From: Paenibacillus shirakamiensis
GTDB lineage: Bacteria; Bacillota; Bacilli; Paenibacillales; Paenibacillaceae
DNA length: 64,000 nt
Direction: 5' to 3'
NCBI RefSeq assembly: GCF_017874255.1
Contig: NZ_JAGGLD010000001.1
Coordinates: 434,001 to 498,000 of the forward strand
Positions 8,537 through 16,617 of the stretch are shown here, piece after piece. The number at the start of each line of letters is the position of its first letter. Position 1 is the stretch's first letter. A program made the position numbers and the translations under genes. The notes under the pieces are model-generated. The model searched no databases and was not told where the DNA came from. It was given only the letters and a program-made list of their open reading frames with translations.

Positions 8537-9460
8537 ATGACCGGAAGGACAAATAAGGAAGAGCTCGCCAAAATTAGACAGTATCTTCAGCAGAATCAAT
8601 CGTTTCAAGAACCCGTGGAACGTATACGTCAAAATATGGACTACGCTATTAATTTCTTTCCAGAAATTCCTGATCTGTGTATAGAAACGGTATACATAGA
8701 CGACCTGTACGGAGAATGGATTAGTGTAAATAAAGAAATGCTAGAGAGTGATGCCATGATTCTATATTTTCATGGAGGGGGATTTGTATCGGGAAGCTGC
8801 TTAACCTATAGAGATTTAGCAGCGCGCATCGCTCGCTCTAGTGGAGTTAAAGTGTTAGTTGTGGAATATCGGCTCGCTCCTGAGCACCCTTATCCAGCTG
8901 CAAATGAGGATTGTATGAACACATATCTTTGGTTATTAAACCAAAGATATGAGTCGGAAAACATGATATTAGGCGGTGACTCCATAGGTGGTAGTTTAGT
9001 ACTTATGACATTACTCTCTTTGCTTGAACTTAATAAGAACTTATCTGCAGGCACATTTCTGCTCTCTCCCCATGCAAATTTAGTGCGCTTTGATGGAGAG
9101 TCCTACACCCGTAATGCATCAATAGATCCTACAGGTAGTATTCAGACTAGTCAGTTAATCCTTGACCGTTATTTAAGTTATAAGACAGAACCTGAGCAAG
9201 TGCCCTCTATTCTCTCTCCTCTAAGCAAGGAATTACGTGGTCTTCCTTCGCTTCTAATCCAAGTAGGTGGTGTAGAAGTGCTTGTAAGTGATGCAGTACG
9301 CTTGGCAGAAAAGGCAAGGAAAGCAAATGTGCAAGTACAATTGGAAGTTTGGGAACATATGTGGAGCGTATTTCAGATGTTCGCCTATCAGATACCCGAA
9401 GCGGAACAAGCCATTCAGAATATAGGAAGGTTTGTTCGGGATAATTTGCACCTGAGTTAA
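8537..9460 (+). CDS. Alpha/beta hydrolase, hormone-sensitive lipase (acetyl-esterase) family
   Basis: The 307-residue protein has an oxyanion-hole motif HGGGF (about residue 79), a nucleophile elbow GGDSIGGS (Ser about 150) and a C-terminal His region (WEHMWSVFQMF), the usual arrangement of HSL-type esterases that hydrolyse short acyl esters. There is no signal peptide, so it is cytoplasmic. RBS TAGGAGG precedes the ATG. It lies directly after a MerR regulator and its MerR-type promoter, suggesting an inducible detoxifying or scavenging esterase. The substrate cannot be inferred from sequence. Confidence 0.85.
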   Translation: MTGRTNKEELAKIRQYLQQNQSFQEPVERIRQNMDYAINFFPEIPDLCIETVYIDDLYGEWISVNKEMLESDAMILYFHGGGFVSGSCLTYRDLAARIARSSGVKVLVVEYRLAPEHPYPAANEDCMNTYLWLLNQRYESENMILGGDSIGGSLVLMTLLSLLELNKNLSAGTFLLSPHANLVRFDGESYTRNASIDPTGSIQTSQLILDRYLSYKTEPEQVPSILSPLSKELRGLPSLLIQVGGVEVLVSDAVRLAEKARKANVQVQLEVWEHMWSVFQMFAYQIPEAEQAIQNIGRFVRDNLHLS

Positions 9461-9564
9461 ACAATTCATAACTCATGTTTGAAATGATGAATGAAAAAGT
9501 TTGTAAATTTTCATTGATTTCCGCAAAGTGCAAGCAAGCTGTTTAGGCATCAAGATCTTTGTGT

Positions 9565-9867
9565 TATAATATAATTAGTAAGCAGCAACGAGTTGATGTG
9601 CGAAATGATTCATCCTCATGATCCGTTACTGCAAAAAACACAAAGGAAAGGATCAGGATACCATGTGTCCCCGAAGGACGAATTCCCAAAGGACGATTTG
9701 GAAACGTTGTGATCTCTCATATACTTAGCTTCTCTCGTGGCGAGTCGGAATACGGACAAACATCCCACGAAAGAAGAGTGTAATCATGCGAAGGACAAAG
9801 TCCTCAGAACCCTTCTTCATAGGAAGTTGCCGTAAGGTCAACCAAACTACGATGCGAGGGATTCCCA
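9565..9867 (+). promoter_or_regulatory. Long structured leader upstream of the YitT gene, unidentified
   Basis: A TATAAT (9565-9570, weak -35 TTTAGG 17 bases upstream) precedes about 290 bases before the YitT start. The region has several dyads: TGATCC/GGATCA, CTCGTGG/CCCACGA and AGGAC-AAA-GTCCT. It also has three AAGGAC copies (9674, 9690, 9793). Three short open frames run nearly end to end (9605-9712, 9709-9783, 9786-9905), the last entering the YitT gene, but none has a good ribosome site. I do not recognise a known riboswitch; it may be an attenuator or an unassigned RNA leader. Confidence 0.4.
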
Positions 9868-10539
9868 ATGAGGAAAAACAACAACAGATGGCAACTTCAC
9901 ACTAAACCTTTATTATTTATGTTACTTGGAACTTTTGTATTAGCTTTTACTTATTATCATATTAATTTTCAGAATCATTTATCCGAGGGTGGATTTTTAG
10001 GTCTGGCCTTGCTTGGCAAATACTTATACGATTTGCCTCCAGCAATTACCGCATTCGTATTGGATATTCCCGTATTTATTGTGGCATTGTTCCTGAAAGG
10101 GCGCAAATTTCTAATACACACTTTGATTGCTTCTGTAGCTTTTTCAATATTCTACGATCTATGCGAGCGCTTCTCACCTCTTCACATTAATTTTCATAAC
10201 AATCTACTCCTTGCAGCAGTAGTATCTGGTATTCTTACGGGGCTGGGTGCAGGCGTAATTTTACGATCAGGTGGGGCGGCTGGTGGCGATGATATTTTAT
10301 CGTTACTTATAAGTCAGTTTACTGGGCTTAAAATCGGTACGGTGTTTGTAATTCTTGACGCTGTAGTTCTCTTGATTTCACTGATTTATATGCCGCTAAT
10401 CGAGACAGCATTTACAATTGTGGCTGTTGTCATTGCAGGCAAAATAATTACCATCACTCTGAATTATGGCAAAGTACCCGTACAGCAACCGAAGATTCGA
10501 GTTACTATTCCTATAAAAGAGAAGACAGTACGTGTGTAA
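9868..10539 (+). CDS. YitT-family integral membrane protein
   Basis: The 223-residue protein has about five hydrophobic helices. It carries the YitT-family core GILTGLGAGVILRSGGAAGGDD (around base 10240-10300), with its Gly-rich loop and the GGDD signature after it. It lacks the C-terminal DUF2179 domain of longer YitT proteins (about 280 residues) and ends soon after the last helix in a basic tail. The biological role of the family is not settled; transport is suspected. RBS GAGGG is 8 bases from the ATG. It is transcribed alone, after a long leader and before a terminator. Confidence 0.85.
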   Translation: MRKNNNRWQLHTKPLLFMLLGTFVLAFTYYHINFQNHLSEGGFLGLALLGKYLYDLPPAITAFVLDIPVFIVALFLKGRKFLIHTLIASVAFSIFYDLCERFSPLHINFHNNLLLAAVVSGILTGLGAGVILRSGGAAGGDDILSLLISQFTGLKIGTVFVILDAVVLLISLIYMPLIETAFTIVAVVIAGKIITITLNYGKVPVQQPKIRVTIPIKEKTVRV

Positions 10540-10546
10540 TTCATAC

Positions 10547-10588
10547 AGGAGCATCGGTCGGCTATTGTGCTGGCTGATGCTCCTTTTA
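10547..10588 (+). terminator. Terminator after the YitT gene
   Basis: AGGAGCATC and GATGCTCC arms enclose a loop and are followed by TTTTAG. It closes the YitT transcript. Confidence 0.7.
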
Positions 10589-10607
10589 GTATCTGACGTT
10601 TATTTTT

Positions 10608-10660
10608 AAAAAAACAGTAAGCAGTCTATCCTTCAACTGTATTGAAGGGAAACTGCTTGC
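10608..10660 (-). terminator. Minus-strand terminator after the small MPWTKKDYPE gene
   Basis: On the minus strand AAGCAGT and ACTGCTT arms, with an inner CCTTCAA/TTGAAGG stem, are followed by a T run (seen as TAAAAAAAAC on the plus strand). It sits just downstream of the small gene at 10671-10850. Confidence 0.65.
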
Positions 10661-10670
10661 ACGAGCGCAC

Positions 10671-10850
10671 TTATGAGGAGCTAGGGTGATTTTTATCCCA
10701 TTCTTCCGCTTTAGCTGTCCCGATCGCAATTGCACGACCTTCCTCATAGCCTTCATCCAGTAGTGCATTAGCGATCTCTACCGCTTTATTACGAACCCTT
10801 GTATCTAAGTTTTTCATCGATTCAGGGTAATCCTTTTTTGTCCAAGGCAT
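10671..10850 (-). CDS. Small conserved protein (59 residues), DUF2188-like, function unknown
   Basis: An ATG at 10850 with AAAAGGAGAG 7 bases upstream opens a 59-codon frame ending TAA at 10671. The protein begins MPWTKKDYPESMKNL and continues VRNKAVEIANALLDEGYEEG, then RAIAIGTAKAEEW, a widespread small bacterial protein type often seen with stress genes. It is Lys/Glu-rich, with a predicted helix pair and no membrane segment. It is short enough to be missed by a 60-codon cutoff, but it has a strong ribosome site and its own terminator. Function unknown; the family name is from memory and needs confirmation. Confidence 0.8.
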   Translation of the reverse strand: MPWTKKDYPESMKNLDTRVRNKAVEIANALLDEGYEEGRAIAIGTAKAEEWDKNHPSSS

Positions 10851-10881
10851 AGGTAGCTCTCCTTTTTATTTAAGTATATCT

Positions 10882-11042
10882 TTAATTACCCTGCTCTTTA
10901 TCCTCTAAACTTGTCCAACTATTAATGCAATAGAGAACTGTCTTTGTCCCCTCAGGTTGACATGAAAAGGGTTCGGCGTTAAATTTATGACATCCACTAT
11001 TATTGTATGCAAATGAATTTTTGCAAATAGATGCAGCAGAAA
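10882..11042 (-). CDS. Possible Cys-rich small protein (DUF1540-like), start unclear
   Basis: A minus-strand open frame shows four cysteines in CKNSFAYNNSGC, PFSCQPEG and LYCINSW, reminiscent of small DUF1540-type zinc-binding proteins. It ends 31 bp before the small MPWTKKDYPE gene, so the two could be co-transcribed. The difficulty is the start: the frame continues upstream through an ATG at 11088 over the ohrR start, with no Shine-Dalgarno anywhere, and no good start lies inside. It may be a 5'-truncated remnant or a chance frame. The coordinates given cover only the recognisable part. Confidence 0.3.
11008..11025. promoter_or_regulatory. Inverted repeat upstream of ohrR, possible OhrR operator
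   Basis: TGCAAA-TGAATT-TTTGCA is a perfect 6-bp dyad about 45 bases before the ohrR ATG. OhrR proteins bind AT-rich dyads in their own promoters, but this one does not match the B. subtilis ohrA operator closely. Confidence 0.35.
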
Positions 11043-11070
11043 TAACATGTTGGTTAAAAGGAGAAATTGC

Positions 11071-11508
11071 ATGAGTACCCATGAACAAATGCGACTAGAG
11101 AATCAATTATGCTTTTCCTTATATGCTTGCTCCAGAGCAATCTCTCGAATGTACCGCCCTTTGTTGGACGAGTTAGGTTTGACTTATCCACAGTATTTGG
11201 TGCTTTTAGTACTTTGGGAACGTGAGGAGAGTTCAGTCAAAGAACTTAGTAGCACATTAGATTTAGACTCAGGCACACTCACCCCGATGTTGAAGCGGAT
11301 GGAGTCAGCAGGTCTTTTAAGCCGCCGACGTTCTTTAGAAGATGAGAGAGTAGTAAAAGTCAGTCTAACTGCGGAAGGCAAGTTACTCAAAGAAAAAGCC
11401 GTATGCATTCCTAACGCGCTGATGACTTCAAGTGGTATGTCCATTCCTGATTTAATAGCAATGAATGAACAAGTTAAAAGATTAATGGGAACGATGGAAG
11501 TAGAATAG
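11071..11508 (+). CDS. ohrR: OhrR-like MarR-family organic peroxide sensor
   Basis: Starts at the ATG 8 bases after AAAAGGAG and encodes 145 residues. The sequence follows B. subtilis OhrR closely: LENQLCFSLYACSRAI holds the redox-sensing cysteine (QLCF), and YPQYLVLLVLWE and LDSGTLTPMLKRME form the winged-helix core. OhrR is a repressor released when its cysteine is oxidised by organic hydroperoxides. A second cysteine six residues on (YACSR) is present here. No ohrA peroxidase gene is next to it; the neighbours are a small-protein gene and convergent msrAB, so its target may lie elsewhere or be itself. Confidence 0.85.
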   Translation: MSTHEQMRLENQLCFSLYACSRAISRMYRPLLDELGLTYPQYLVLLVLWEREESSVKELSSTLDLDSGTLTPMLKRMESAGLLSRRRSLEDERVVKVSLTAEGKLLKEKAVCIPNALMTSSGMSIPDLIAMNEQVKRLMGTMEVE

Positions 11509-11582
11509 AGTCTGCACCTTTAAGTAGAGATTTACAATTTTAAATATGATTTATGTAATTTCATTATGATATTTTCAGGAAA

Positions 11583-11619
11583 AAAAGGGCTAAACACTAA
11601 ATAGTGTCTAGCCCTTTTC
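11583..11619. terminator. Bidirectional terminator between ohrR and msrAB
   Basis: AAAAGGGCTA-ACACT and AGTGT-TAGCCCTTTT arms form a near-perfect stem flanked by As and Ts. It can serve both convergent genes. Confidence 0.8.
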
Positions 11620-11627
11620 GTATGTGT

Positions 11628-12605
11628 TTATTCGAATAGATGCTTGTATTCTGAATAACCTTCAGCATCCATGTCTTCTTTGGGTACAAAGCGTAAAGCC
11701 GCCGAGTTAATGCAGTAGCGGAGTCCATTTTCGGCAGGTCCATCATTGAATACGTGACCTAGGTGAGAGTCCGATTCATGGCTGCGCACTTCCGTACGCA
11801 CCATAAAATGGCTTAGATCCGTTTTCTCTTTGACACTATAATCCCGAAGTGGACGGGTGAAACTAGGCCACCCACAACCTGAATCGTATTTGTCTTTTGA
11901 GCTAAAGAGCGGCTCCCCCGATACAATATCTACATAGATGCCGTCGCCTTTATGATCATGATATTCGTTAGCAAAGGCAGGCTCTGTACCATTTTGACGT
12001 GTTACTTTATATTGCATCGGTGTAAGTCTTTGGCGCAGTTCTTCGTCATCAAAGTTACCAGACCAGTGCGTTTCTATAAAATCTTGGCGCCCGGAGCCTT
12101 TGCGATATCGTTTGTAATGTCCGGGGTTTTTGCGGTGATATCCTTGATGATATTCCTCTGCAGCATAGAAAGGGGCAGCCGGTAAGATCGGCGTTACAAT
12201 CGGCTTATCAAATCGTCCGCTTTGTTCTACCTCTTGTTTGGATACTTCAGCTTGTTCGCGTTGCTCTTCAGTATGGTAGAAGATGGCTGTTCTATAAGAA
12301 TCTCCACGGTCATGGAACTGTCCACCTGCATCGGTAGGATCAATTTGTTGCCAGAAGAGTTCTAGCAACTTGGTATATGGGAAAATATCAGGATTATAAG
12401 TGATTTGAACCGCTTCATAATGGCCTGTCTGATCGGTGCACACCTGCTCATACGTAGGATTAACAACATGTCCACCCGTGTAGCCTGACTCGACTTTAAT
12501 AATACCAGGCAACTCCTCAAATGGAGATACCATACACCAGAAGCATCCGCCAGCAAAAGTAGCAAGGGCTTGCGCTGAATTTGAGTTATTCATATACTGA
12601 TTCAC
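11628..12605 (-). CDS. msrAB: Fused peptide-methionine sulfoxide reductase MsrA/MsrB
   Basis: The 325-residue two-domain enzyme repairs oxidised methionine. MsrA (residues ~12-165) carries GGCFWC with the catalytic cysteine and reduces the S-epimer. MsrB (residues ~180-325) carries CGWPSF and [11 protein letters not shown] with its catalytic cysteine and reduces the R-epimer. No signal peptide is present, so it is cytoplasmic and probably recycled by thioredoxin. The CxxC zinc pairs of some MsrB proteins are absent. It follows the TVP38 gene by 37 bp on the same strand and lies convergent to ohrR, an oxidative-stress neighbourhood. Confidence 0.95.
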   Translation of the reverse strand: MNQYMNNSNSAQALATFAGGCFWCMVSPFEELPGIIKVESGYTGGHVVNPTYEQVCTDQTGHYEAVQITYNPDIFPYTKLLELFWQQIDPTDAGGQFHDRGDSYRTAIFYHTEEQREQAEVSKQEVEQSGRFDKPIVTPILPAAPFYAAEEYHQGYHRKNPGHYKRYRKGSGRQDFIETHWSGNFDDEELRQRLTPMQYKVTRQNGTEPAFANEYHDHKGDGIYVDIVSGEPLFSSKDKYDSGCGWPSFTRPLRDYSVKEKTDLSHFMVRTEVRSHESDSHLGHVFNDGPAENGLRYCINSAALRFVPKEDMDAEGYSEYKHLFE

Positions 12606-12642
12606 TCCTTAAATAATATAGTAGGGTCAAGATAGTCAACCT

Positions 12643-13251
12643 TCATTTTTCCCTGGTCATTCTTTTATATCCCCACAGTATTGCTACAGTAAACAAAAGA
12701 TACACACTCATGACTTTAATAGCAAGGATGGGGCTTGAGAACAAAGTCCCTCCCAGATACGCATACACAAAAATACCTGGTAATTTCCCTACAATTGAAG
12801 CCGTGATAAATATCCATAGAGGAACGGCGGCTAAGCCAGCATAGACATTAACGACCGTCTGCGGTATTAAGGGAATAACTCTCCATAACACCACGGATGG
12901 AAAAGGGTATTTCTCCACTAATCGGGTATATTGATCTAATATACGATAATTGGATAACCATCGACGTGCCTGTTCTCCCGAGCCATACCGCACTACTGCA
13001 TACATGAATGTACCTGCTGCCGTAGAACCGATTAGACATAGCATACCGCCCCATAAAGGACCATACATTAATCCGGCCATGCCTACGAGCAGCTTATAAG
13101 GAAGTACAGGTAACAAAGCGATGGCAAAAGATAAGCCTAACATGACCACAGCAGGCGGCCTATGAGCTAGCCATTCTTGCAGTTGTTCACGATATACAAA
13201 GGCTAAGGCAAACAAGATTACATAAGCGATGACGACAAGCCACTTGCGCAT
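12643..13251 (-). CDS. TVP38/TMEM64-family (DedA-like) membrane protein
   Basis: The 202-residue integral membrane protein has about five to six hydrophobic helices and the family core region around VMLGLSFAIALLPVLPYK, GLMYGPLWGG, GSTAAGTFMYAVVRYGSG and the late ..IPLIPQTVVNVYAGLA segment. These proteins share the VTT (SNARE-associated) fold with DedA and are linked to membrane lipid movement or envelope homeostasis. It is transcribed with msrAB downstream (37-bp gap). The exact role here is unknown. Confidence 0.85.
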   Translation of the reverse strand: MRKWLVVIAYVILFALAFVYREQLQEWLAHRPPAVVMLGLSFAIALLPVLPYKLLVGMAGLMYGPLWGGMLCLIGSTAAGTFMYAVVRYGSGEQARRWLSNYRILDQYTRLVEKYPFPSVVLWRVIPLIPQTVVNVYAGLAAVPLWIFITASIVGKLPGIFVYAYLGGTLFSSPILAIKVMSVYLLFTVAILWGYKRMTREK

Positions 13252-13381
13252 AAGCGCTCCTTCCCTAATCCAAAATATAAAATGGCTTTAGAAGTATAAT
13301 ACCAAAGTGAAGCTGAGGAATCGAGTATAGCACGAATTCATATATTTTAAGGGATAGGTATAGTAAAGTTCAGCCCATCAT

Positions 13382-13387
13382 GATATA
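13382..13387 (+). promoter_or_regulatory. Possible -10 element for the riboswitch-terC transcript
   Basis: A TGATATACT sequence (-10-like ATATACT) lies about 45 bases before the riboswitch core. No convincing -35 is visible, so this is tentative. The 388-base stretch 13252-13639 holds this promoter, the riboswitch and two terminators. Confidence 0.3.
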
Positions 13388-13420
13388 CTGAGCCTAGTTA
13401 TACAGCTTTGGCTGTATTTG

Positions 13421-13550
13421 GATGGTTCCCAAAGGGGAGTAGCTTATTCAATAAAGTCGTCATTACGGGAAGAAATCCCCGGCTTTATTGGCAACGAATT
13501 CGTTGTTAGCGAGACCTTTGCCCGGTTCTGATACTTGGGTAAAGGTCTCT
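13421..13550 (+). ncRNA. yybP-ykoY manganese riboswitch
   Basis: The core is diagnostic: AAAGGGGAGTAG (13431-13442), GTCGTCATTACG, CCCCGGCTTTATTGGCAACG, then GCGAGACCTTTGCCC (13509-13523). These are the conserved elements of the yybP-ykoY Mn2+ riboswitch. The 3' GAGACCTTTGCCC strand can pair back with the switch or forward with GGGTAAAGGTCTC, so metal binding should prevent the terminator and turn on the TerC gene downstream. This pairing of riboswitch and TerC/YkoY exporter is known from Bacillus. Confidence 0.93.
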
Positions 13551-13553
13551 TTT
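13511..13553 (+). terminator. Riboswitch expression-platform terminator
   Basis: GAGACCTTTGCCC (13511-13523) pairs with GGGTAAAGGTCTC (13537-13549) over 13 positions including one G-T, followed by TTTTG. Its 5' arm is the 3' strand of the riboswitch, so the two structures exclude each other. Confidence 0.8.
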
Positions 13554-13560
13554 GATGCGT

Positions 13561-13600
13561 AAAGCGTCGTGGCCCAAGTTACAGGCTGCGACGCTTTTTT
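13561..13600 (+). terminator. Second tandem terminator before terC
   Basis: AAAGCGTCG (13561-13569) and CGACGCTTT (13589-13597) form a perfect 9-bp stem running into seven Ts. It lies only 40 bases before the terC start, after the riboswitch terminator. Confidence 0.75.
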
Positions 13601-13639
13601 TGCGTGGACCGGCCAATCATAAGAAAAGGGGAGATGAAC

Positions 13640-14332
13640 ATGGATTTGTTTAGCGTGGATTTTTGGACGATTTTGGCGTCTATCATCCTGATTGACCTCG
13701 TATTGGCCGGGGATAATGCCATTGTAATTGGGCTAGCCGCAAGAAATGTAGAAAAGAAAGATCAGAAGAAAGTGATACTTTGGGGAACTGTAGGGGCGAT
13801 TATAGTTCGTGTCATTATGACGATACTGGTCGTCCAACTGCTTGCCGTTCCTGGTCTTAGACTTGTAGGAGGGATAGCTCTACTATGGATCGCCTACAAA
13901 CTGATTATTGATGAGAAGAAACATGAGATTAAAGCAGGGAATCAAATCTGGGCCGCAATCCGTACAATTATTATTGCAGATACAATGATGGGGCTTGATA
14001 ACGTACTTGCGGTAGCTGGTGCAGCGCATGGGGACAATTTGATGGTATTTATTGGACTAGCTATTTCCGTGCCCATTATGGTGTGGGGGAGCACGATTAT
14101 TTTAAAATTAACTGAACGCTTTCCCATCGTTATTACGCTAGGTTCGGCGGTTTTGGCATGGACGGCTGCGAAGATGCTTGTCGAAGAGCCCATGATTCAT
14201 GATTGGTTCACAAATGCTATTGTGAAATATGCATTTGAAATTATAATAATAGCCTTTATTGTAGGTGTCGGTACATGGGTTAAAAATAAGAAGCAAAAAA
14301 ACAAGCGTATTAAAGAGGTCTTATCTCATTAG
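13640..14332 (+). CDS. TerC-family membrane protein, probable manganese exporter (YkoY-like)
   Basis: Starts at the ATG six bases after AAGGGGAG and encodes 230 residues. It has about seven hydrophobic helices and the two TerC repeats: DLVLAGDNAIVIGLAA near the N terminus and DTMMGLDNVLAVAGAA near the middle, whose acidic residues in helices bind metal. Family members export Mn2+ or help load exported metalloproteins. Control by the upstream Mn2+ riboswitch supports a manganese efflux role. It ends in a basic tail after the last helix. Confidence 0.9.
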   Translation: MDLFSVDFWTILASIILIDLVLAGDNAIVIGLAARNVEKKDQKKVILWGTVGAIIVRVIMTILVVQLLAVPGLRLVGGIALLWIAYKLIIDEKKHEIKAGNQIWAAIRTIIIADTMMGLDNVLAVAGAAHGDNLMVFIGLAISVPIMVWGSTIILKLTERFPIVITLGSAVLAWTAAKMLVEEPMIHDWFTNAIVKYAFEIIIIAFIVGVGTWVKNKKQKNKRIKEVLSH

Positions 14333-14358
14333 TTAGACGTGAAATGATATAGCCATAT

Positions 14359-14399
14359 AAAAAGGTCTATCTAGCTGGGAAGCTAAGTAGACCTTTTTG
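14359..14399. terminator. Bidirectional terminator between terC and the AraC-family gene
   Basis: AAAAAGGTCTA (14359-14369) and TAGACCTTTTT (14388-14398) form a strong stem flanked by A and T runs, serving the two convergent genes. Confidence 0.8.
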
Positions 14400-14405
14400 C
14401 ACGTC

Positions 14406-15227
14406 CTAAGATTCTGGCGTGCGGCTAACTTGACGAAACTGCTTGGGGGACATGCCGAAGCGAGCACGAAATACCTTGTGAAAATAATTATAACTAGGAA
14501 ATCCTGAACTTTCGGCCACATGTTCAAGCGATAGGTGACTAAAGATAATTCGTTCACGAGCCATATTTAGACGAACTTCCAAAGCATGCTGCATAATACT
14601 CGTTCCAAAAGCAGCTTTGAACAAATGAACGGCGCGGGACACACTAATCCCCACATGGGCTGCTGCGTCTTCAAGCTTGAAAGCTGAGGTCGCATTTTCC
14701 TCAATATATTGTTTGAGTTGATAGGCCATGTACGTGCGATTTGTAGGCTGCGGCATTTCTTGGAGCTGCCGATCAATTTCCATGCATAGAATTTTGAGAT
14801 AATACTCCGCGATAATGGGTGATGGATTATCAATACGTTGTTGTTCTAAAGTGATTTGACGAAAAATACCCAGAAATCCATCGGATAGTGGCACTTTTAA
14901 TTTATTGGGTCGAGAAAAGCTCTGCCACCAAGATTCAATCCATGTTCCTTGCAACAGAATGTAATAATCTCCGCTGAATACAGTCATATCTCCATGTTTA
15001 TTGCCAGATCCTTCAATTCTTAACTCATAAGGAACGCTCGGAGGAAAAATGAGCAAGTCTCCTGCCTCAACCGTCACGAGTCGTCCATCACATCGAGTTC
15101 TTGCTTTACCTTCCGTCTGTAGACGAATCAGATAGTGATCCATTCCTTCATTCTCCACAGAGACGTAAGGCTTGCGATGCATCGAGTATCCAGCTGATAA
15201 AATCAGCATATGTGGTTCATTATTCAT
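14406..15227 (-). CDS. AraC-family transcriptional regulator with cupin sensor domain
   Basis: Starts at ATG 15227 behind TAGGAGAC; 273 residues. The first ~150 residues look like an AraC-type cupin sugar-sensing domain (VTVEAGDLLIFPPSVPYELRI). The last ~100 residues form two helix-turn-helix motifs (LEDAAAHVGISVSRAVHLFKAAFG; LEHVAESSGFPSYNYFHKVFRARFGMSPKQFR). It is divergent from the Gfo/Idh-isomerase operon starting at 15417, so it most likely activates that operon in response to its sugar substrate. Confidence 0.88.
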   Translation of the reverse strand: MNNEPHMLILSAGYSMHRKPYVSVENEGMDHYLIRLQTEGKARTRCDGRLVTVEAGDLLIFPPSVPYELRIEGSGNKHGDMTVFSGDYYILLQGTWIESWWQSFSRPNKLKVPLSDGFLGIFRQITLEQQRIDNPSPIIAEYYLKILCMEIDRQLQEMPQPTNRTYMAYQLKQYIEENATSAFKLEDAAAHVGISVSRAVHLFKAAFGTSIMQHALEVRLNMARERIIFSHLSLEHVAESSGFPSYNYFHKVFRARFGMSPKQFRQVSRTPES

Positions 15228-15416
15228 AGTACGTCTCCTAAAGGGGTGCAAAATATTGACCAGATTGTGCAGGTTTCAATCATATTATTCATTTTACTGC
15301 ACACCAAATAGGAATACCATTATAGAAGCTAAATTGCTTGTACTTAGGAATAGCTCCTAGGACAAGCCTCTGTATATTGAAATAGGAGTAAAACAGCTTA
15401 GGGGAGGAAGACTAGT

Positions 15417-16514
15417 GTGAACAAACTCCGAGCAGGCATCATCGGGTGCGGTACGATAAGCCCGGCTTATCTCACATACCTCAAGACAAGTTCTCTCATT
15501 CGTATATCTGCTTGTGCAGATATGATTCCAGAGCGTGCGCGTCAGAGAGCTCAAGAATTCCAAATTGAGAACGTATACACGGTTCAGGAGATGCTACAAG
15601 CTTCAGAAATAGATCTGGTCATTAACTTAACCGTTCCAGCTTCGCATGGTTCTATTAACAAACTAGCCCTTGAGCATGGGAAGCATGTCTATGTAGAGAA
15701 GCCGCTATGTCTGTCTCTAGAAGAAGCTAGAGAACTGCTCGCTTTGGCGTCCAATCAAGGCCTGAGGGTTGGAAGCGCTCCGGATACCTTTTTGGGGTCT
15801 GGAATTCAAACAGCGAAGCAAGCGATTCACGAGGGGAAAATAGGGCGTCCTGTAGCTACTACTGCGTTCATGATGGGTGCAGGCCCAGAATATTGGCATC
15901 CTGATCCCGCATTTTTTTATGCTTGCGGAGGAGGACCCATGTTTGATATGGGGCCCTACTATTTGACGGCGTTAGTACAATTGCTCGGTCCTATTCGCCG
16001 AATTAGTGGTTCCGTAGGAATTCAGACTCCTCACCGCATCGTACATACTGGAAATTATGTGGGACAATCTATCCAGTTGGAGACGCCGACTCATCTGAGT
16101 GGAACCCTTGAATTCGCAGAAGGGGCTATCGGAACTATGATTATGAGTTTTGATATTGCTGGGGGCACCAAGTTGCCATGGATAGAAATTTACGGAACAG
16201 AAGGAACATTACATCTACCCGATCCGAACACGTTTCATGGAGAAGTGAAGTGGAAGAGATCAGGACAAGAAGAATGGGAACTCCTTCTGCCCCTTTTTGA
16301 GAGCACAAGAGATGAACGAGGTCGCGGAGTAGAAGATATGGCTGAATCCATTATAAAAGGTACGCTTCACCGGGCAAATGGACATCAGGCTTATCATGTG
16401 CTGGAAGCTATGCATGCCTTTGAGCGATCTTCTATAGAAGGTAGACATATTATGCTAGATAGTACGGCAGACTTAGCAGCTTATTATATGCAAGCAGCGC
16501 AAGTACATTTTTAA
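15417..16514 (+). CDS. Gfo/Idh/MocA-family oxidoreductase
   Basis: Starts at GTG behind GGGGAGG; 365 residues. An N-terminal Rossmann fold (AGIIGCGTISPAYL) binds NAD(P), and the EKPLCLS motif (about residue 95) carries the conserved Lys of the family. The C-terminal alpha/beta domain contains the substrate pocket (GGGPMFDMGPYYL). These enzymes oxidise or reduce sugars and inositols. It leads a three-gene operon with a second Gfo/Idh protein and a sugar isomerase, divergent from an AraC regulator. The sugar is not identifiable. Confidence 0.88.
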   Translation: MNKLRAGIIGCGTISPAYLTYLKTSSLIRISACADMIPERARQRAQEFQIENVYTVQEMLQASEIDLVINLTVPASHGSINKLALEHGKHVYVEKPLCLSLEEARELLALASNQGLRVGSAPDTFLGSGIQTAKQAIHEGKIGRPVATTAFMMGAGPEYWHPDPAFFYACGGGPMFDMGPYYLTALVQLLGPIRRISGSVGIQTPHRIVHTGNYVGQSIQLETPTHLSGTLEFAEGAIGTMIMSFDIAGGTKLPWIEIYGTEGTLHLPDPNTFHGEVKWKRSGQEEWELLLPLFESTRDERGRGVEDMAESIIKGTLHRANGHQAYHVLEAMHAFERSSIEGRHIMLDSTADLAAYYMQAAQVHF

Positions 16515-16617
16515 TATGCGCAGTTAAAGGGAAGCCTAACTACAATCATATGAATTAAGAGCCTTCTTATTTGCATCCATAGAATGAATAACACTAGAAT
16601 TCAAGGAGGACACATTG

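Noticed and set aside
9207..9533. Overlapping minus-strand frames over the esterase end
   Set aside because: Antisense shadows with no ribosome site, while the plus-strand esterase has complete catalytic motifs.
10586..10768. 60-codon minus-strand frame beginning MHYWMK
   Set aside because: It is in the wrong frame relative to the MPWTKKDYPE small gene, which has the ribosome site and a recognisable sequence; it also crosses the terminator.
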